64,000 nt of DNA from Bradyrhizobium sp. CB2312 (GCF_029714425.1 NZ_CP121668.1:1-64000); one strand, 5' to 3'. Numbered from the stretch's first letter, positions 10,939-19,949 are shown. The notes: generated by a model not told the origin, from the sequence alone. Made by a program: numbers and translations.

Positions 10939-11070
10939 ATCGTAGGGTGGGCAAAGCGACTTGTCCGCCGCAGCTCGAAGAGCGAAGGCGGAAGCGTGCC
11001 CACGGTTTCTCTCGAAATCATTGATAGGTCGTGGGCACGGCGCAAAATGCGCCTTTGCCCACCCTACGAT
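10939..11070. repeat. GTAGGGTGGGCAAAG inverted repeat (copy 1)
   Basis: The arms ATCGTAGGGTGGGCAAAG at the left and CTTTGCCCACCCTACGAT (with a GCG interruption) at the right enclose about 95 bp containing a second inverted GTGGGCAC/GTGCCCAC pair. A related copy is at 37662-37752. It is a known style of short interspersed repeat in Bradyrhizobium-like genomes. No coding function is seen. Confidence 0.85.
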
Positions 11071-11087
11071 ACCGAGGCGGCTTTCTT

Positions 11088-11232
11088 CCTTCTCCCCTCG
11101 TGGGAGAAGGTGGCGCGAAGCGCCGGATGAGGGGTTCTCTCCGCTCGCAGGATTGCTCGTGAGGATAGATACCCCTCACCCGTCTCGCCGCTCTGCGGCG
11201 AGCCACCCTCTCCCACAAGGGGAGAGGGAGGA
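11088..11232. repeat. CTCTCCCC/GGGGAGAG mosaic repeat (copy 1)
   Basis: Left hairpin CCTTCTCCCC/GGGAGAAGG, a GGATGAGGGG box, a variable centre, then CCCCTCACCC and a second hairpin CCCTCTCCC/GGGGAGAGGG. This composite layout recurs at 15240, 18168, 19950, 36811 and 39570. Its last bases (GGAGGA at 11227-11232) lie 9 bp before an ATG at 11242 and could act as a ribosome-binding site for the MATE gene. Confidence 0.85.
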
Positions 11233-11280
11233 AGGCGGGCCATGTTTTCGACGCCTGGTCGTGCTATTGACCCGCCCGCC

Positions 11281-12672
11281 ATGCTCGACACCGTCCAACA
11301 TCACTCGCAGCCGCAGGCCGGCGCGCAGAACCATCTCGCGCAGGAATTCGTCGAGACGCTGCGGCTGGCCGTGCCGATGATGCTGACGCAGCTCGGGCAG
11401 ATCGCGATGATCACGACCGATCTCGCGCTGATCGGGCGGCTCGGCGAGGAGGCCGTTGCAGCGGCCGCGCTGGCGCACACCGTCTATTTCGTCAGCTTCA
11501 CCTTCGGGCTCGGCTTGATGTCCGCGGTATCGCCGCTGGCGGCGCAAGCGTTTGGCGCCGGCGACGTCCGGCGCATCCGCCGCTCCTTGCGCGTCGGGTT
11601 GTGGGCCGCGCTGCTGATCTCGCTGCCGATGATGGCCTCGCCGCTCTATGGCGAGCAGATCCTGCTGGCGCTCGGCCAGGCGCCGCAATCGGCCGCGCTG
11701 GCGCAGCGCTATCTCAACGGTCTTGCCTGGGGCATCGCGCCGGCGCTCGGCTTCATCGCGCTGCGCAGCATGATGAGCGCGGTGAACCGGCCGCAGGCGC
11801 CGCTGTGGATCACCCTTGCGGCCATCCCCGTCAATGCCGCGCTGGTCTATTGCCTGATCCACGGCCTGTTCGGCCTGCCGGAGCTCGGCCTGTTCGGCGC
11901 CGGGCTTGCGACCACGCTGGTCAATCTCGGCACCTTCATCGCCGCGCTCGCCATCGCCGGCCTGCGCAAGCCGTTCGCGGATTATCGTCCGCTCGCCCAT
12001 CTCTGGCGGATCGACTGGCCGCTGATGCGCCAGTTGATCGCGATCGGCGCGCCGATCTCGTTCTCGCTGCTGCTGGAATATGGCCTGTTCTCGTCGGCGG
12101 CATTGCTGATGGGATTGATCTCGACCGCCGCGATCGCCGCGCACCAGATCGCGCTCCAGGTCACCGCCGTGCTGTTCATGGTGCCGCTCGGCATCGGCAT
12201 GGCCGCGACGGTGCGGGTCGGCCATGCCTTCGGCCGCAACGAGCCGCTTGCGGTCAAGCGCGCGGGTCTCGTCGCAGCCGTGCTCGGGATCGTCCTGGTC
12301 TCCGCCCTGACGGTCGCCATCATCATCGGCCGATATCAGGTGGGACGGCTGTTCTTCGGCAACAGCGAGGCCAGCGCGCCGACCATCGAGCTGACGGCGA
12401 CGCTGCTGGTGGTCGGCGCGACCTTCTTCATCGCCGACGGTCTTCAGACCATCATGGGTGGCGCGCTGCGCGGCATCAATGACACCAGGATGACATTGGT
12501 GTTCGCGGCGATCGGCTATTGGTGCGTGGCGTTTCCCGTCGGCTGGGTGCTGGCTTTCAACGCCGGCCTCGGCGCGATCGGTGTCTGGGTCGGGTTCTCG
12601 ATCGGAACGTTCGTCTATGCCGGACTCTTGATCTTGCGATTCCGGATGCTGACGCGCAGACTGGTGGGATGA
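11281..12672 (+). CDS. MATE family efflux transporter
   Basis: A multidrug and toxic-compound extrusion antiporter of the NorM/DinF type, about 463 residues with 12 predicted membrane segments in two related halves. Typical features are VPMMLTQLGQIAMITTDLALIGRLG at the first helix (split across the motif) and the second-half counterpart GAPISFSLLLEYGLFSSAALLMG. These transporters use a Na+ or H+ gradient to export cationic drugs. Two starts are possible: 11281 (MLDTVQHH) and 11242, which adds 13 residues and has a GGAGGA supplied by the repeat. I prefer 11281 because conserved sequence starts after it. Its stop overlaps the next start (ATGA), so it heads a three-gene operon. Confidence 0.9.
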   Translation: MLDTVQHHSQPQAGAQNHLAQEFVETLRLAVPMMLTQLGQIAMITTDLALIGRLGEEAVAAAALAHTVYFVSFTFGLGLMSAVSPLAAQAFGAGDVRRIRRSLRVGLWAALLISLPMMASPLYGEQILLALGQAPQSAALAQRYLNGLAWGIAPALGFIALRSMMSAVNRPQAPLWITLAAIPVNAALVYCLIHGLFGLPELGLFGAGLATTLVNLGTFIAALAIAGLRKPFADYRPLAHLWRIDWPLMRQLIAIGAPISFSLLLEYGLFSSAALLMGLISTAAIAAHQIALQVTAVLFMVPLGIGMAATVRVGHAFGRNEPLAVKRAGLVAAVLGIVLVSALTVAIIIGRYQVGRLFFGNSEASAPTIELTATLLVVGATFFIADGLQTIMGGALRGINDTRMTLVFAAIGYWCVAFPVGWVLAFNAGLGAIGVWVGFSIGTFVYAGLLILRFRMLTRRLVG

Positions 12673-13157
12673 CAGGTCCCGTTCGCGAAGTCGCCCCCAA
12701 TGTCGACGCCGGCGCGGTGCTATCAGGCGCGCAGTTCATCGATGCCTTTCGTGTCGAGGTCGGCGCAACGCAATTGAGCGCCCGCGAGGCCTGCACCCGA
12801 ATGGTGCTGCATGGGCCGCGCTGGATCGATGCGCTGACGCGCTTGCGCAACATCCTGGTGAAACCCCTCGGACTGAAGACGTCGGGTGAGGGCGCTCCGG
12901 CTCCGCACGGGATGATCGGCCTGTTTCCAGTGCTGAGCGAAACGCCGGAGCGGCTGATCGCCGGGTTTGACGACTACCATCTCGATTTCCGCGTCGTTGT
13001 TGACGTCGCCGGCGACGCGGCGGGCCGGCGGGTGACATTGACCACGTTGGTGCGGACCAACAATCTGCTCGGGCGAACCTACCTCACGCTGATCGTACCG
13101 TTCCACAAGCTCGTGGCCCGCAGCATGATGGGAGACATCGTGGAGCCGGCCCGATGA
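12669..13157 (+). CDS. DUF2867 domain-containing protein
   Basis: A 162-residue protein starting MTGPVREVAPNVDAGAVLSG. It has the layout of the DUF2867 family: a central LHGPRWIDALTRLRNILVKPLGLK, then a GLFPVLSETPERLIAGFDDYHLDFRV block and a C-terminal TLIVPFHKLVARSMM. The family is uncharacterised and often sits beside oxidoreductases or transporters. The start overlaps the MATE stop by 4 bp and its own stop overlaps the next gene, indicating translational coupling. No signal peptide is seen. Confidence 0.8.
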   Translation: MTGPVREVAPNVDAGAVLSGAQFIDAFRVEVGATQLSAREACTRMVLHGPRWIDALTRLRNILVKPLGLKTSGEGAPAPHGMIGLFPVLSETPERLIAGFDDYHLDFRVVVDVAGDAAGRRVTLTTLVRTNNLLGRTYLTLIVPFHKLVARSMMGDIVEPAR

Positions 13158-13810
13158 CGCTGTCCGTCGACCTCTTCTACTCCTACCGCAGTCCCTTCAG
13201 CTATCTGGCGCTGCCGAAGACGCTGAGGCTCGTCGAACAATACGATCTCGCGGTCAATTTGCGGCCGGTCTATCCGCTCGCGGTGCGCGTGCCCGGCTTC
13301 TTCAAGAAGGCCAGCCCGAACTTCATTCGCTATGTGGTGCTCGACAGCACGCGCGTGGCGCAGCACGAGGGCATTCCGTTCCGCTTTCCCCGGCCAGATC
13401 CGATCGTGCAAGACAAGGTGACGTTCGATGTTGCGACCGAGCAGCCCTACATCCACCGGCTGACCCGGCTGGGCGCGATGGCGCAGCTCGAGGGCCGCTC
13501 GCTCGCCTTCACCGACGCGATCGCGCGCGTGCTGTGGGACGGCTCGGTGGCGGGCTGGAACGAAGGCGACCACCTCGCGCGCGCCGCCGAAAAGGCCGGC
13601 TTCGACCTCGCCGCGATGGACGCAGCGATCACCGCTGATCCGGATCGCTACGAGCAGGTGATCGCGGAGAACGAAAAGGACCATGCGGCATCAGGCCATT
13701 GGGGCGTGCCGACCTTCGTCTTCGCGAACGAGCCGTTCTTCGGCCAGGACCGCATCGATCTGCTGCTCTGGCGTATGCAAAGCAAGGGCCTGGCGAAGCG
13801 CCAGCCGTGA
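13154..13810 (+). CDS. 2-hydroxychromene-2-carboxylate isomerase / DsbA-like family protein
   Basis: A 218-residue thioredoxin-fold protein of the HCCA isomerase/GST-kappa group. The N-terminus LSVDLFYSYRSPFSYLAL carries the diagnostic S-x-x-S turn, with Ser where DsbA proteins have Cys, and the C-terminal part has GHWGVPTFVFANEPFFGQDRIDLL, the cis-Pro segment (GVPTF) of this fold. Relatives isomerise 2-hydroxychromene-2-carboxylate in naphthalene degradation using glutathione. The natural substrate here is unknown. It is the last gene of the overlapping MATE/DUF2867 operon. Confidence 0.85.
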   Translation: MTLSVDLFYSYRSPFSYLALPKTLRLVEQYDLAVNLRPVYPLAVRVPGFFKKASPNFIRYVVLDSTRVAQHEGIPFRFPRPDPIVQDKVTFDVATEQPYIHRLTRLGAMAQLEGRSLAFTDAIARVLWDGSVAGWNEGDHLARAAEKAGFDLAAMDAAITADPDRYEQVIAENEKDHAASGHWGVPTFVFANEPFFGQDRIDLLLWRMQSKGLAKRQP

Positions 13811-13884
13811 CGACGTGAACCGGTTTCCCTGAGATCGCGACTGAGACATGGTGCCCCGATGCCGGCGGCGCGTTCGGAGGTCGC

Positions 13885-15198
13885 ATGTATCTGGCAAAAT
13901 TCTTCCACCGCCCGCCGGGCGATGATGATCGCGAATTGATGCTGGTCCCGGGCCGCGATCCCATGGTGGTCGGCGTTCACATGAACTGGAAGGGCGACCC
14001 TGACGCGGACCAGTTTCTGCGCAAGGAATTTTCCGGCATCGCCGACGCGGCCGCCGCGTTCCGCCGCCATGTCGCCGAGCTCGTCGCTTCCGGCTATGTC
14101 GAGACAGACCATACCAACTACACGCTGCGCGACCTCGGGCCCGGCCCGCAAGCCAAGCCGGACTGGCAGAAGGGCCTTGACGAGCTGATGATCCTCGCGC
14201 TCAGCGCACCGATGCCCGAGCAGGCGAGGCAGCTCGACGCGCTCAGGGGCACGCCGGCCGAGCATGAGCCGCTGTATCTCTGGCATGCCGCGCGACGCAG
14301 CTATTCTGCCGGAGACGACCCGGCGCAGGCGGTGCGTCTTGCCGAACAGGCGCGCGACACGCTTGTTGCGCGGCGCGCTGCCAAGCAGCCGCATTATGCG
14401 TGGTCGATGTACGAGGGCGATCTCGAAGGGCGTATCCTGGAATTGCTGAGCGATGCCTATCTGGAGGCCGACAATCCCGACGCCTCGCTGCAGACGATCG
14501 AGCATCTCTGCAAGGTCTCCCCGAGTCAGGACCGGATCGTCAAGCGCGCCGAGCTGCTCTGCGCGCATTTCCCCGAGCGGCGGGAAGAAGCCTTCGACGA
14601 TGCCTATCAATGGTCCCGGTTCGGCGGCTTCGACGACATCATGGCGCTGCCCGACTATGCCGAATATGTCGCACGGCGAAAGGCGAGCAAATCCGCCAAA
14701 GGCTGGCGCTGGAAGCGCGGCAAGCCGGCGAGCGAAGCCGACATCCACGCGGCGGAGCAGGCGCTCGGCGTCCGGCTGCCCGACGACTATCGCAAGTTCC
14801 TGCTGACCCGCGGCGAGACCGAGCTGCTGGTCCGCTTGCCCGAATCCTCCTCCGAGCTCCGTTTCTATGCACCTCGCGAGCTCACCACACAGCAACGCCA
14901 TGTATTCGACTTCATCGCCCATTCCGAAGACGAGCTCGAGGACGCCTGCACCTATTTCCGCAAGGAGTATGGCGTTTCATTGAGGCACCTCATTCCCATC
15001 GCCGAACCGTCGCAGCTCAGCCGCTGCCTGCTGCTTCATGTCGAGCCCGGCGAGCGCTATGGCTGGTGTTTTCAATGGGACCATGACGGCGCCTGGGAGC
15101 TGGAGCAGAAGCAGCCGGGGTTTGACGTCGCGCTGAAGAGATTGACCGACGGTATCAAGCGGCGCGAGGCAGAGCAGCTGGCGTTCTTCGATCTTTAG
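13885..15198 (+). CDS. SMI1/KNR4 family protein with an uncharacterised N-terminal region
   Basis: A 437-residue soluble protein. The C-terminal portion (about 270-430) fits the SMI1/KNR4 (SUKH) fold: ASEADIHAAEQALGVRLPDDYRKFLL, then LRHLIPIAEPSQLSRCLLLHV and YGWCFQWDHDGAW. SUKH domains often serve as immunity proteins for contact-dependent toxins but also occur in stand-alone proteins. The N-terminal 100 residues contain FRRHVAELVASGYVETDH, which loosely resembles the tail of a WGR domain, and the middle (110-250) is helical and TPR-like. No toxin gene adjoins it. It has its own 74-bp upstream gap after the HCCA isomerase gene. Confidence 0.75.
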   Translation: MYLAKFFHRPPGDDDRELMLVPGRDPMVVGVHMNWKGDPDADQFLRKEFSGIADAAAAFRRHVAELVASGYVETDHTNYTLRDLGPGPQAKPDWQKGLDELMILALSAPMPEQARQLDALRGTPAEHEPLYLWHAARRSYSAGDDPAQAVRLAEQARDTLVARRAAKQPHYAWSMYEGDLEGRILELLSDAYLEADNPDASLQTIEHLCKVSPSQDRIVKRAELLCAHFPERREEAFDDAYQWSRFGGFDDIMALPDYAEYVARRKASKSAKGWRWKRGKPASEADIHAAEQALGVRLPDDYRKFLLTRGETELLVRLPESSSELRFYAPRELTTQQRHVFDFIAHSEDELEDACTYFRKEYGVSLRHLIPIAEPSQLSRCLLLHVEPGERYGWCFQWDHDGAWELEQKQPGFDVALKRLTDGIKRREAEQLAFFDL

Positions 15199-15239
15199 AG
15201 AGATGAGACATGAGCAATCGCGTCAACGGAAGCGCGTTC

Positions 15240-15495
15240 CCTCCCCCTTGTGGGTAGGGCAATCGCATATGGATTTCACGAGGATTGTCTGCGGGCTTGC
15301 TCCGCCTCTCCCGCTTGCGGGAGAGGCGGACGCGCTCGCAGAGCGCGGCGGGTGAGGGCTCTCTCCTCTTGGGGATTATCCCGTTGCTGAGACACCCTCT
15401 CCCCACCCCTCTCCCGCAAGCGGGAGAGGGAGCCCAGTGCCCATGCCGCCGCATCGTGCAAGCCATATGCGATTGCCCTGCCCTAGTGGGGGAAG
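15240..15495. repeat. Nested composite repeat
   Basis: An outer inverted repeat (perfect 17 bp, AGGGCAATCGCATATGG at 15256-15272 against its complement at 15463-15479, each flanked by imperfect CTCCCCCTTGTGGG-type sequence) encloses a complete CTCTCCC-type mosaic repeat with hairpins GCCTCTCCCGC/GCGGGAGAGGC and CCTCTCCCGC/GCGGGAGAGG. One repeat family therefore appears to sit inside another. It fills the gap between the SMI1/KNR4 gene and the FUSC gene; I see no gene in it. Confidence 0.8.
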
Positions 15496-15548
15496 GGAAC
15501 GGAGAGAGCGCCGTTGCCGGCCGAGCTCGTTTCGGCCTCTAGCTCGAT

Positions 15549-16664
15549 TCACTCAGCCACACGCGCCGACTTGTCACTTGCTGCCTCCGACCATTCGCCG
15601 ACGACGCGGTCGAGGTCGCAGAGGTTCTGGTGCATCTGCTCCAAGGAGAAGCCGAGCGCGAAGAAGCGTTCGGCGGTGTCGCCGGGCTGGCCGCGGATCA
15701 GGCCGTCATGACGGACGGACGCGACCGCCTCGGCGTAATGCTGGAGCGCGACGTGGACGGGATGGATCGGCGGCGCGCCGGCACCCTCGCGCAAGGCCGC
15801 GGCGGCCGAGCGCAGGAAGCGCGCGATCACGGTCGAGACCTCCGTCAGGGGCGCAGCGAGCCGCATCTGCACCTCGACCGGCAGCGGCACCACCGTGGCG
15901 CGGCCGATCATCACGACGTCGTGGCGCAGCCGCAGCACGGTGCGCAGCAGCGGGCCGGTGTCAGGCCCGCTCGACAGCCGCGCGGCGCGCTCGCGCTCGG
16001 CCTCGGCGCCGATCGCATTCATGCCCACCATGGCCGTGCCGATGCCGTCCTGGATCCGGTGCAGCGCGTCGTTGTCGCGGCCGCGCGTCAGGCCGGCGAG
16101 CAATTCGGTGAAGGCATCGGCGATCAGCTCGAGCAATTGCGCCGCCGCGGCGCGAATCTGCCGCACCGCGCGCGAAGGCAGAACGAGGAACGACACCAGC
16201 AGTCCCGTGATGGCGCCGACGCCGACCTCGCTGACCCGGTCGATCGCCGAAGCAAGTGGATCGGCATGATGCATGGTCGGAACCAGCAGCACGATCACCG
16301 CGGTGACCGTGGCCGCATTCAGGCTCGGATTGATCGCGGCGATGAAGGCAAGCGGCGCAACTGCGAGCACCAGGAGCGCCAGCAGCCCTGTTTCGCTCGA
16401 ATAGTGCAGTAGAATCGCGATGGCGCCGCCATAAATGGCGCCGCCGATCGTGCCCATCACATAGTCGCGCGTCGCCTTCAGCGAACGCCCGACGCTCATC
16501 TGGGTCACGATCAGCGAGGTCAGCACCGCCCAGAGCGGCAGCAAGAGATGCAGAGCGGTGGCGATGACATAGGCCGCCACGGCCGCCACCGTGACCCGGA
16601 TCGCCAGCCCCAATTGCGTGCGCCGCGCCCTGATCCGGTCGAACGCCTTCCTCGCGAATGTCAT
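15549..16664 (-). CDS. FUSC family inner-membrane protein
   Basis: A 371-residue protein related to the fusaric acid resistance/aromatic acid exporter family (FUSC, ArAE, YccS). The N-terminal half holds about six membrane helices, including LGLAIRVTVAAVAAYVIATAL and LLPLWAVLTSLIVTQMSVGRSL, the latter being the typical FUSC motif with GxSLKATRDYVMGTIGGA following. The C-terminal half is cytoplasmic and helical. The ATG at 16664 is preferred over a TTG 36 bp upstream. It is divergent from the MmgE/PrpD gene with a 120-bp gap that would hold both promoters. The transported substrate is unknown. Confidence 0.85.
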   Translation of the reverse strand: MTFARKAFDRIRARRTQLGLAIRVTVAAVAAYVIATALHLLLPLWAVLTSLIVTQMSVGRSLKATRDYVMGTIGGAIYGGAIAILLHYSSETGLLALLVLAVAPLAFIAAINPSLNAATVTAVIVLLVPTMHHADPLASAIDRVSEVGVGAITGLLVSFLVLPSRAVRQIRAAAAQLLELIADAFTELLAGLTRGRDNDALHRIQDGIGTAMVGMNAIGAEAERERAARLSSGPDTGPLLRTVLRLRHDVVMIGRATVVPLPVEVQMRLAAPLTEVSTVIARFLRSAAAALREGAGAPPIHPVHVALQHYAEAVASVRHDGLIRGQPGDTAERFFALGFSLEQMHQNLCDLDRVVGEWSEAASDKSARVAE

Positions 16665-16784
16665 CGTCAGAAGCCCCGGTCCAATCCCTCGTAAAGCCAA
16701 AGCATAGCTGATGCCCGCGGCCGCAAGCCCGCTTGAAAGGCCAAATCAGCCCGCCTAACTTGCGCGCCAAAACGAGGAAACACG

Positions 16785-18152
16785 ATGGCCCACGAAACCG
16801 CAACGCTCGCCGCCTATGTCGTCAATCTGAAGTACCAGGATATTCCGGCGGAGGTGCTGGATCGCGCCAAGGTGCTGACGCTGGACTTCCTCGGCAGCGC
16901 CATCCGGGCCCGCAGCGAGGCGGAATCGACTCCCTCGATCCTGAAGATGCTGGAGGCGCTCGCGCTCGACACCAAGGGCGAGTCCACCGTGTTCGGCGAC
17001 ACCAAGACCTGGACGCCGGCAGTCGCGGCGCTCCTGAACGGCGCGCTCGGCCATTCCCTCGATTTCGACGACACCCATGCCGATTCCTCGCTGCATCCGA
17101 GCGCGCCGGTGGTTCCGGCCGCCTTCGCCGTCGGCGAGATGGTCGGCGCGTCCGGGCGCGACGTGCTCACCGCGATCGTGGCAGGCTATGAAGTCTGCTG
17201 CCGGCTCGGCAACGCGCTCGACCCGACCTCGCATTATGCGCGCGGCTTCCACCCGACCGCGACCGCCGGCACCTATGGCGCGGCCGCGGCGGCCGGAAAG
17301 CTGTTTGGCCTCTCCGAGAAGCAGATCGTCTCCGCCTTCGGCGTCTCCGGCAGCCAGGCCGCGGGCTCGCTGCAATTTCTGGTCAACGGCGCCTGGAACA
17401 AGCGCTATCAGGTCGGCGCCGCCGCGATGAACGGCGTGATCGCAGCAACGCTGGCGCGCAACGATTTCGTCGGATCGACCGAATCGGTCGAGGGCAAGCA
17501 CGGCCTGCTTGCCGGCTACACCGACGATGCGCATCCGGACAAGGCGGTCGCCGAGCTCGGCAAGACCTACGAGACCATGAAGATCGGCGTAAAACCTTAT
17601 CCGAGCTGCCGCTACACCCATGCTGCGATCGACGCGCTGATCGCGATGCGGCGCGAGCACAATCTGACGCCCGACCAGGTCAAGCGTGTCGAGATCGGCC
17701 TGCACCGCAACGGCATCACGCTCACCGGCGATGCCGCGACCAAGCGCCACCCGCGCTCGATCGTCGGTGGCCAGTTCTCGATGTTCTTCACCGGCGCGCT
17801 CGCGCTCGATCAGGGCTCGTTCGGCTGGGACGACTATAACCGCCTTGGCGATGCCGCCATCGACGCACTCGCCGACAAGTTCGACGTGGTGCAGGACGAC
17901 CGCCTCGAGGTCGGCCGCACCCATCCGTTCGGCGCCCGTGTCAGCATCACGACGGATGATGGCGTGCACGAGCGGCTCTATGCCGATCCGTCCGGTGAGC
18001 CGAATTCGTTCCCGGATGCGCAGGCGATGCAGCAGAAGTTTTTGACATTGGCGCGCCCGGTACTGAACGCGCGGGCGGAAAAGTTCGCCGATGCGATCAT
18101 GACGCTGGAGCGGTTCGACCGCGTGACCAAGGCGACGGAGCTCGGGAGGTAG
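16785..18152 (+). CDS. MmgE/PrpD family protein
   Basis: A 455-residue member of the MmgE/PrpD fold, which includes 2-methylcitrate dehydratase (propionate catabolism) and cis-aconitate decarboxylase. Visible signatures are SLDFDDTHADSSLHPSAPVVPA near residues 87-108, AGYEVCCRLGNALDP, RGFHPTATAGTYGAAAAAGKL and KPYPSCRYTHAAIDAL. The first Asp/His cluster and the KPYPSCRYTH segment line the active site in the family. No prpB or prpC is nearby, so the substrate is uncertain. Divergent from the FUSC gene, and followed 16 bp later by a mosaic repeat. Confidence 0.88.
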   Translation: MAHETATLAAYVVNLKYQDIPAEVLDRAKVLTLDFLGSAIRARSEAESTPSILKMLEALALDTKGESTVFGDTKTWTPAVAALLNGALGHSLDFDDTHADSSLHPSAPVVPAAFAVGEMVGASGRDVLTAIVAGYEVCCRLGNALDPTSHYARGFHPTATAGTYGAAAAAGKLFGLSEKQIVSAFGVSGSQAAGSLQFLVNGAWNKRYQVGAAAMNGVIAATLARNDFVGSTESVEGKHGLLAGYTDDAHPDKAVAELGKTYETMKIGVKPYPSCRYTHAAIDALIAMRREHNLTPDQVKRVEIGLHRNGITLTGDAATKRHPRSIVGGQFSMFFTGALALDQGSFGWDDYNRLGDAAIDALADKFDVVQDDRLEVGRTHPFGARVSITTDDGVHERLYADPSGEPNSFPDAQAMQQKFLTLARPVLNARAEKFADAIMTLERFDRVTKATELGR

Positions 18153-18167
18153 CAGCGGCGCTTCTTC

Positions 18168-18320
18168 CCCTCTCCCCTTGTGGGAGAGGGTGGCTCGCCG
18201 CGCTAGCGGCGAGCCGGGTGAGGGGTCTCTCTCCGCGCCCTCAAATGAAAGTTGGACTCGCGGAGAGATACCCCTCATCCGGCGCTTCGCGCCACCTTCT
18301 CCCACAAGGGGAGAAGGAAG
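18168..18320. repeat. CTCTCCCC/GGGGAGAG mosaic repeat (copy 3)
   Basis: Two hairpins, CCTCTCCCC..GGGAGAGG on the left and CCTTCTCCC..GGGGAGAAGG on the right, flank paired GGGTGAGGGG / CCCCTCATCC boxes. An internal GGCTCGCCGCGCTAGCGGCGAGCC palindrome is included on the left. The element lies between the convergent MmgE/PrpD and serine hydrolase genes and could end transcription in both directions. Confidence 0.85.
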
Positions 18321-18350
18321 AAAGAGGCGGCGCGTCGCGCTCCGCTCCTC

Positions 18351-19778
18351 TCAATTCACCCCCGCCATCTTCCCCTTCTCGCGCGTCGCCGCTACCACAT
18401 CGCGCACGAGGTCGAACACGCCATCCACATCCGGCGGCCAGTTCGGCGAGCGGCCCATCCGCACGATCACCAGCTGCTCCGACGGGATCACGATGGTGTA
18501 CTGCCCGATCGTGCCCTTGGCGAAGAACGCATCGCGCGGCCAGCCGTGTGTGATGCGGAAGTCGGCGCCAAAGCTGTCACCTCGGTTGGTCCAGAAGCCG
18601 GCGCCGATGCCGACCCATCCGCCCGGCGTCGCCGTGGCCGAATAGTTCACCCAACCCTCGGGCAGGATGCGCTTGCCGCCGGCGACGCCGTCATTGAGAT
18701 AGAGCTGGCCGAAGCGCGCCCAGTCGCGCGCCGACGCCATCATCTCGCCGGAGCCCTCGATCGTGCCCGAAGCGTCGAGCTGGAGCGTGACGTGGCGCAT
18801 GCCGAGCGGCGCGAACAACTCGCGGCGCGCGAAGGCAAGCGCATCGGCGGGCTTGCCGCCGGCGGCGTTGCGGATCAACTGCGCGAGGATGAGGTAATTG
18901 CCATCGTGATAGTTCCACGCCGTCCCCGGCGCGGTGGCGAGCGGCACGCGCTCGGCGAAACCAGCCATATCGTCCTCGGCGTATTTCATGGTGTTGACCG
19001 GCTCGAGCACGGAGCCAAGCTTGGCCTCCAGCGAGCTTCCGAGCGCAATGCCGGCGGTGTGGCGCAGCAAGTGGTCGACGGTGATGGCATGACGGGGATC
19101 ATCCGGATTCTGCCAGGCGGCAATTGGCGCGGGACCGTCGAGCTTCAGCTTGCCCTCGCGCACGAGGATGCCCGTCAGCGCCGAGGTCACCGACTTCGTC
19201 ATGGAGAAGCCGAGCAACTGGGTCGCCGGCCCGACACCGTCGGCGTAGCGCTCGGCGATGATGCGGCCGGCCTTCATGACGACGATCGCGCGGGTGCGGC
19301 GATAAGGCGGCTCCGCGGGTTCAGCGAAGGCGCGGTCGAGCGCGGCCGCCAGGCCCTCGCTTTGCGGAGCGACGATATCAGGACCGGCGACCTCGGACAG
19401 CAACGCGGGCTGCTTGTCGTCGGGCGGCAATGCGACATCGGCGATCCCCTGCCCATGCTCGAGCGTGCAGCCGAGCCCCTCGCGATAGACGGCGTGGCTG
19501 CGGCCGATGCCGAACAGCGTCACCGTGACGTCCTTGCGGGCGCGATCGATCTGCAAATTCATCGCCCAGGTCAGCAGATCCGCGCCCAGCATCGCGTCGG
19601 TGGTTTCAGTGAGGTCGCGCTGGGGATCGAGGCCGGAGACGAACGTCTCCGAGCAGAGCGTGTGGGCAATGAAGCCGGTGGCAACCTTGGGCACGTCACG
19701 GGCCCGCGCCGCGCCGAAGGCGAGGCCGGCACAGGCAATGGCGGTGGTGAGGAGGAGGATGTTGCGGCGGCGGGTCAC
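18351..19778 (-). CDS. Secreted serine hydrolase, beta-lactamase/esterase class C fold
   Basis: A 475-residue protein with an N-terminal signal peptide (MTRRRNILLLTTAIACAGLAFG, cleavage probably after residue 26, ARA). The hydrolase domain begins near residue 135. The nucleophile motif S-M-T-K is at residues 192-195 (FSMTKS), a Tyr motif follows in WNYHDGNY, and a C-terminal HGWPRDAFFAKG precedes the final strands. This is the class C beta-lactamase/EstB/DD-peptidase-like family, with probable esterase or D-amino-acid peptidase activity in the periplasm. The first 110 residues after the signal peptide are specific to this subgroup. Convergent with MmgE/PrpD. Confidence 0.85.
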   Translation of the reverse strand: MTRRRNILLLTTAIACAGLAFGAARARDVPKVATGFIAHTLCSETFVSGLDPQRDLTETTDAMLGADLLTWAMNLQIDRARKDVTVTLFGIGRSHAVYREGLGCTLEHGQGIADVALPPDDKQPALLSEVAGPDIVAPQSEGLAAALDRAFAEPAEPPYRRTRAIVVMKAGRIIAERYADGVGPATQLLGFSMTKSVTSALTGILVREGKLKLDGPAPIAAWQNPDDPRHAITVDHLLRHTAGIALGSSLEAKLGSVLEPVNTMKYAEDDMAGFAERVPLATAPGTAWNYHDGNYLILAQLIRNAAGGKPADALAFARRELFAPLGMRHVTLQLDASGTIEGSGEMMASARDWARFGQLYLNDGVAGGKRILPEGWVNYSATATPGGWVGIGAGFWTNRGDSFGADFRITHGWPRDAFFAKGTIGQYTIVIPSEQLVIVRMGRSPNWPPDVDGVFDLVRDVVAATREKGKMAGVN

Positions 19779-19949
19779 GGGCTTTCTCCGGTTCGAGGCG
19801 AGTGCCGGGAGGAAGCCGGAGGCGGGCGACGCGCGCTCGCCGGATTTGGAAAATGACCTAGTTGAAGACTGATCGAGGGCTGGTCGATTTCGAAATTCTA
19901 CAGGTATTTCAATTGACTAAAAAAGCTCGATCGCTGAGTGCGCTGTACT

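Noticed and set aside
18168..18320. CRISPR array
   Set aside because: The repeats are paired inverted units with a variable centre, not evenly spaced direct repeats, and no cas genes are present.
18252..19856. Plus-strand open frame opposite the secreted serine hydrolase
   Set aside because: The minus-strand protein has a signal peptide and SMTK motif; the plus-strand frame has neither homology nor a good start.
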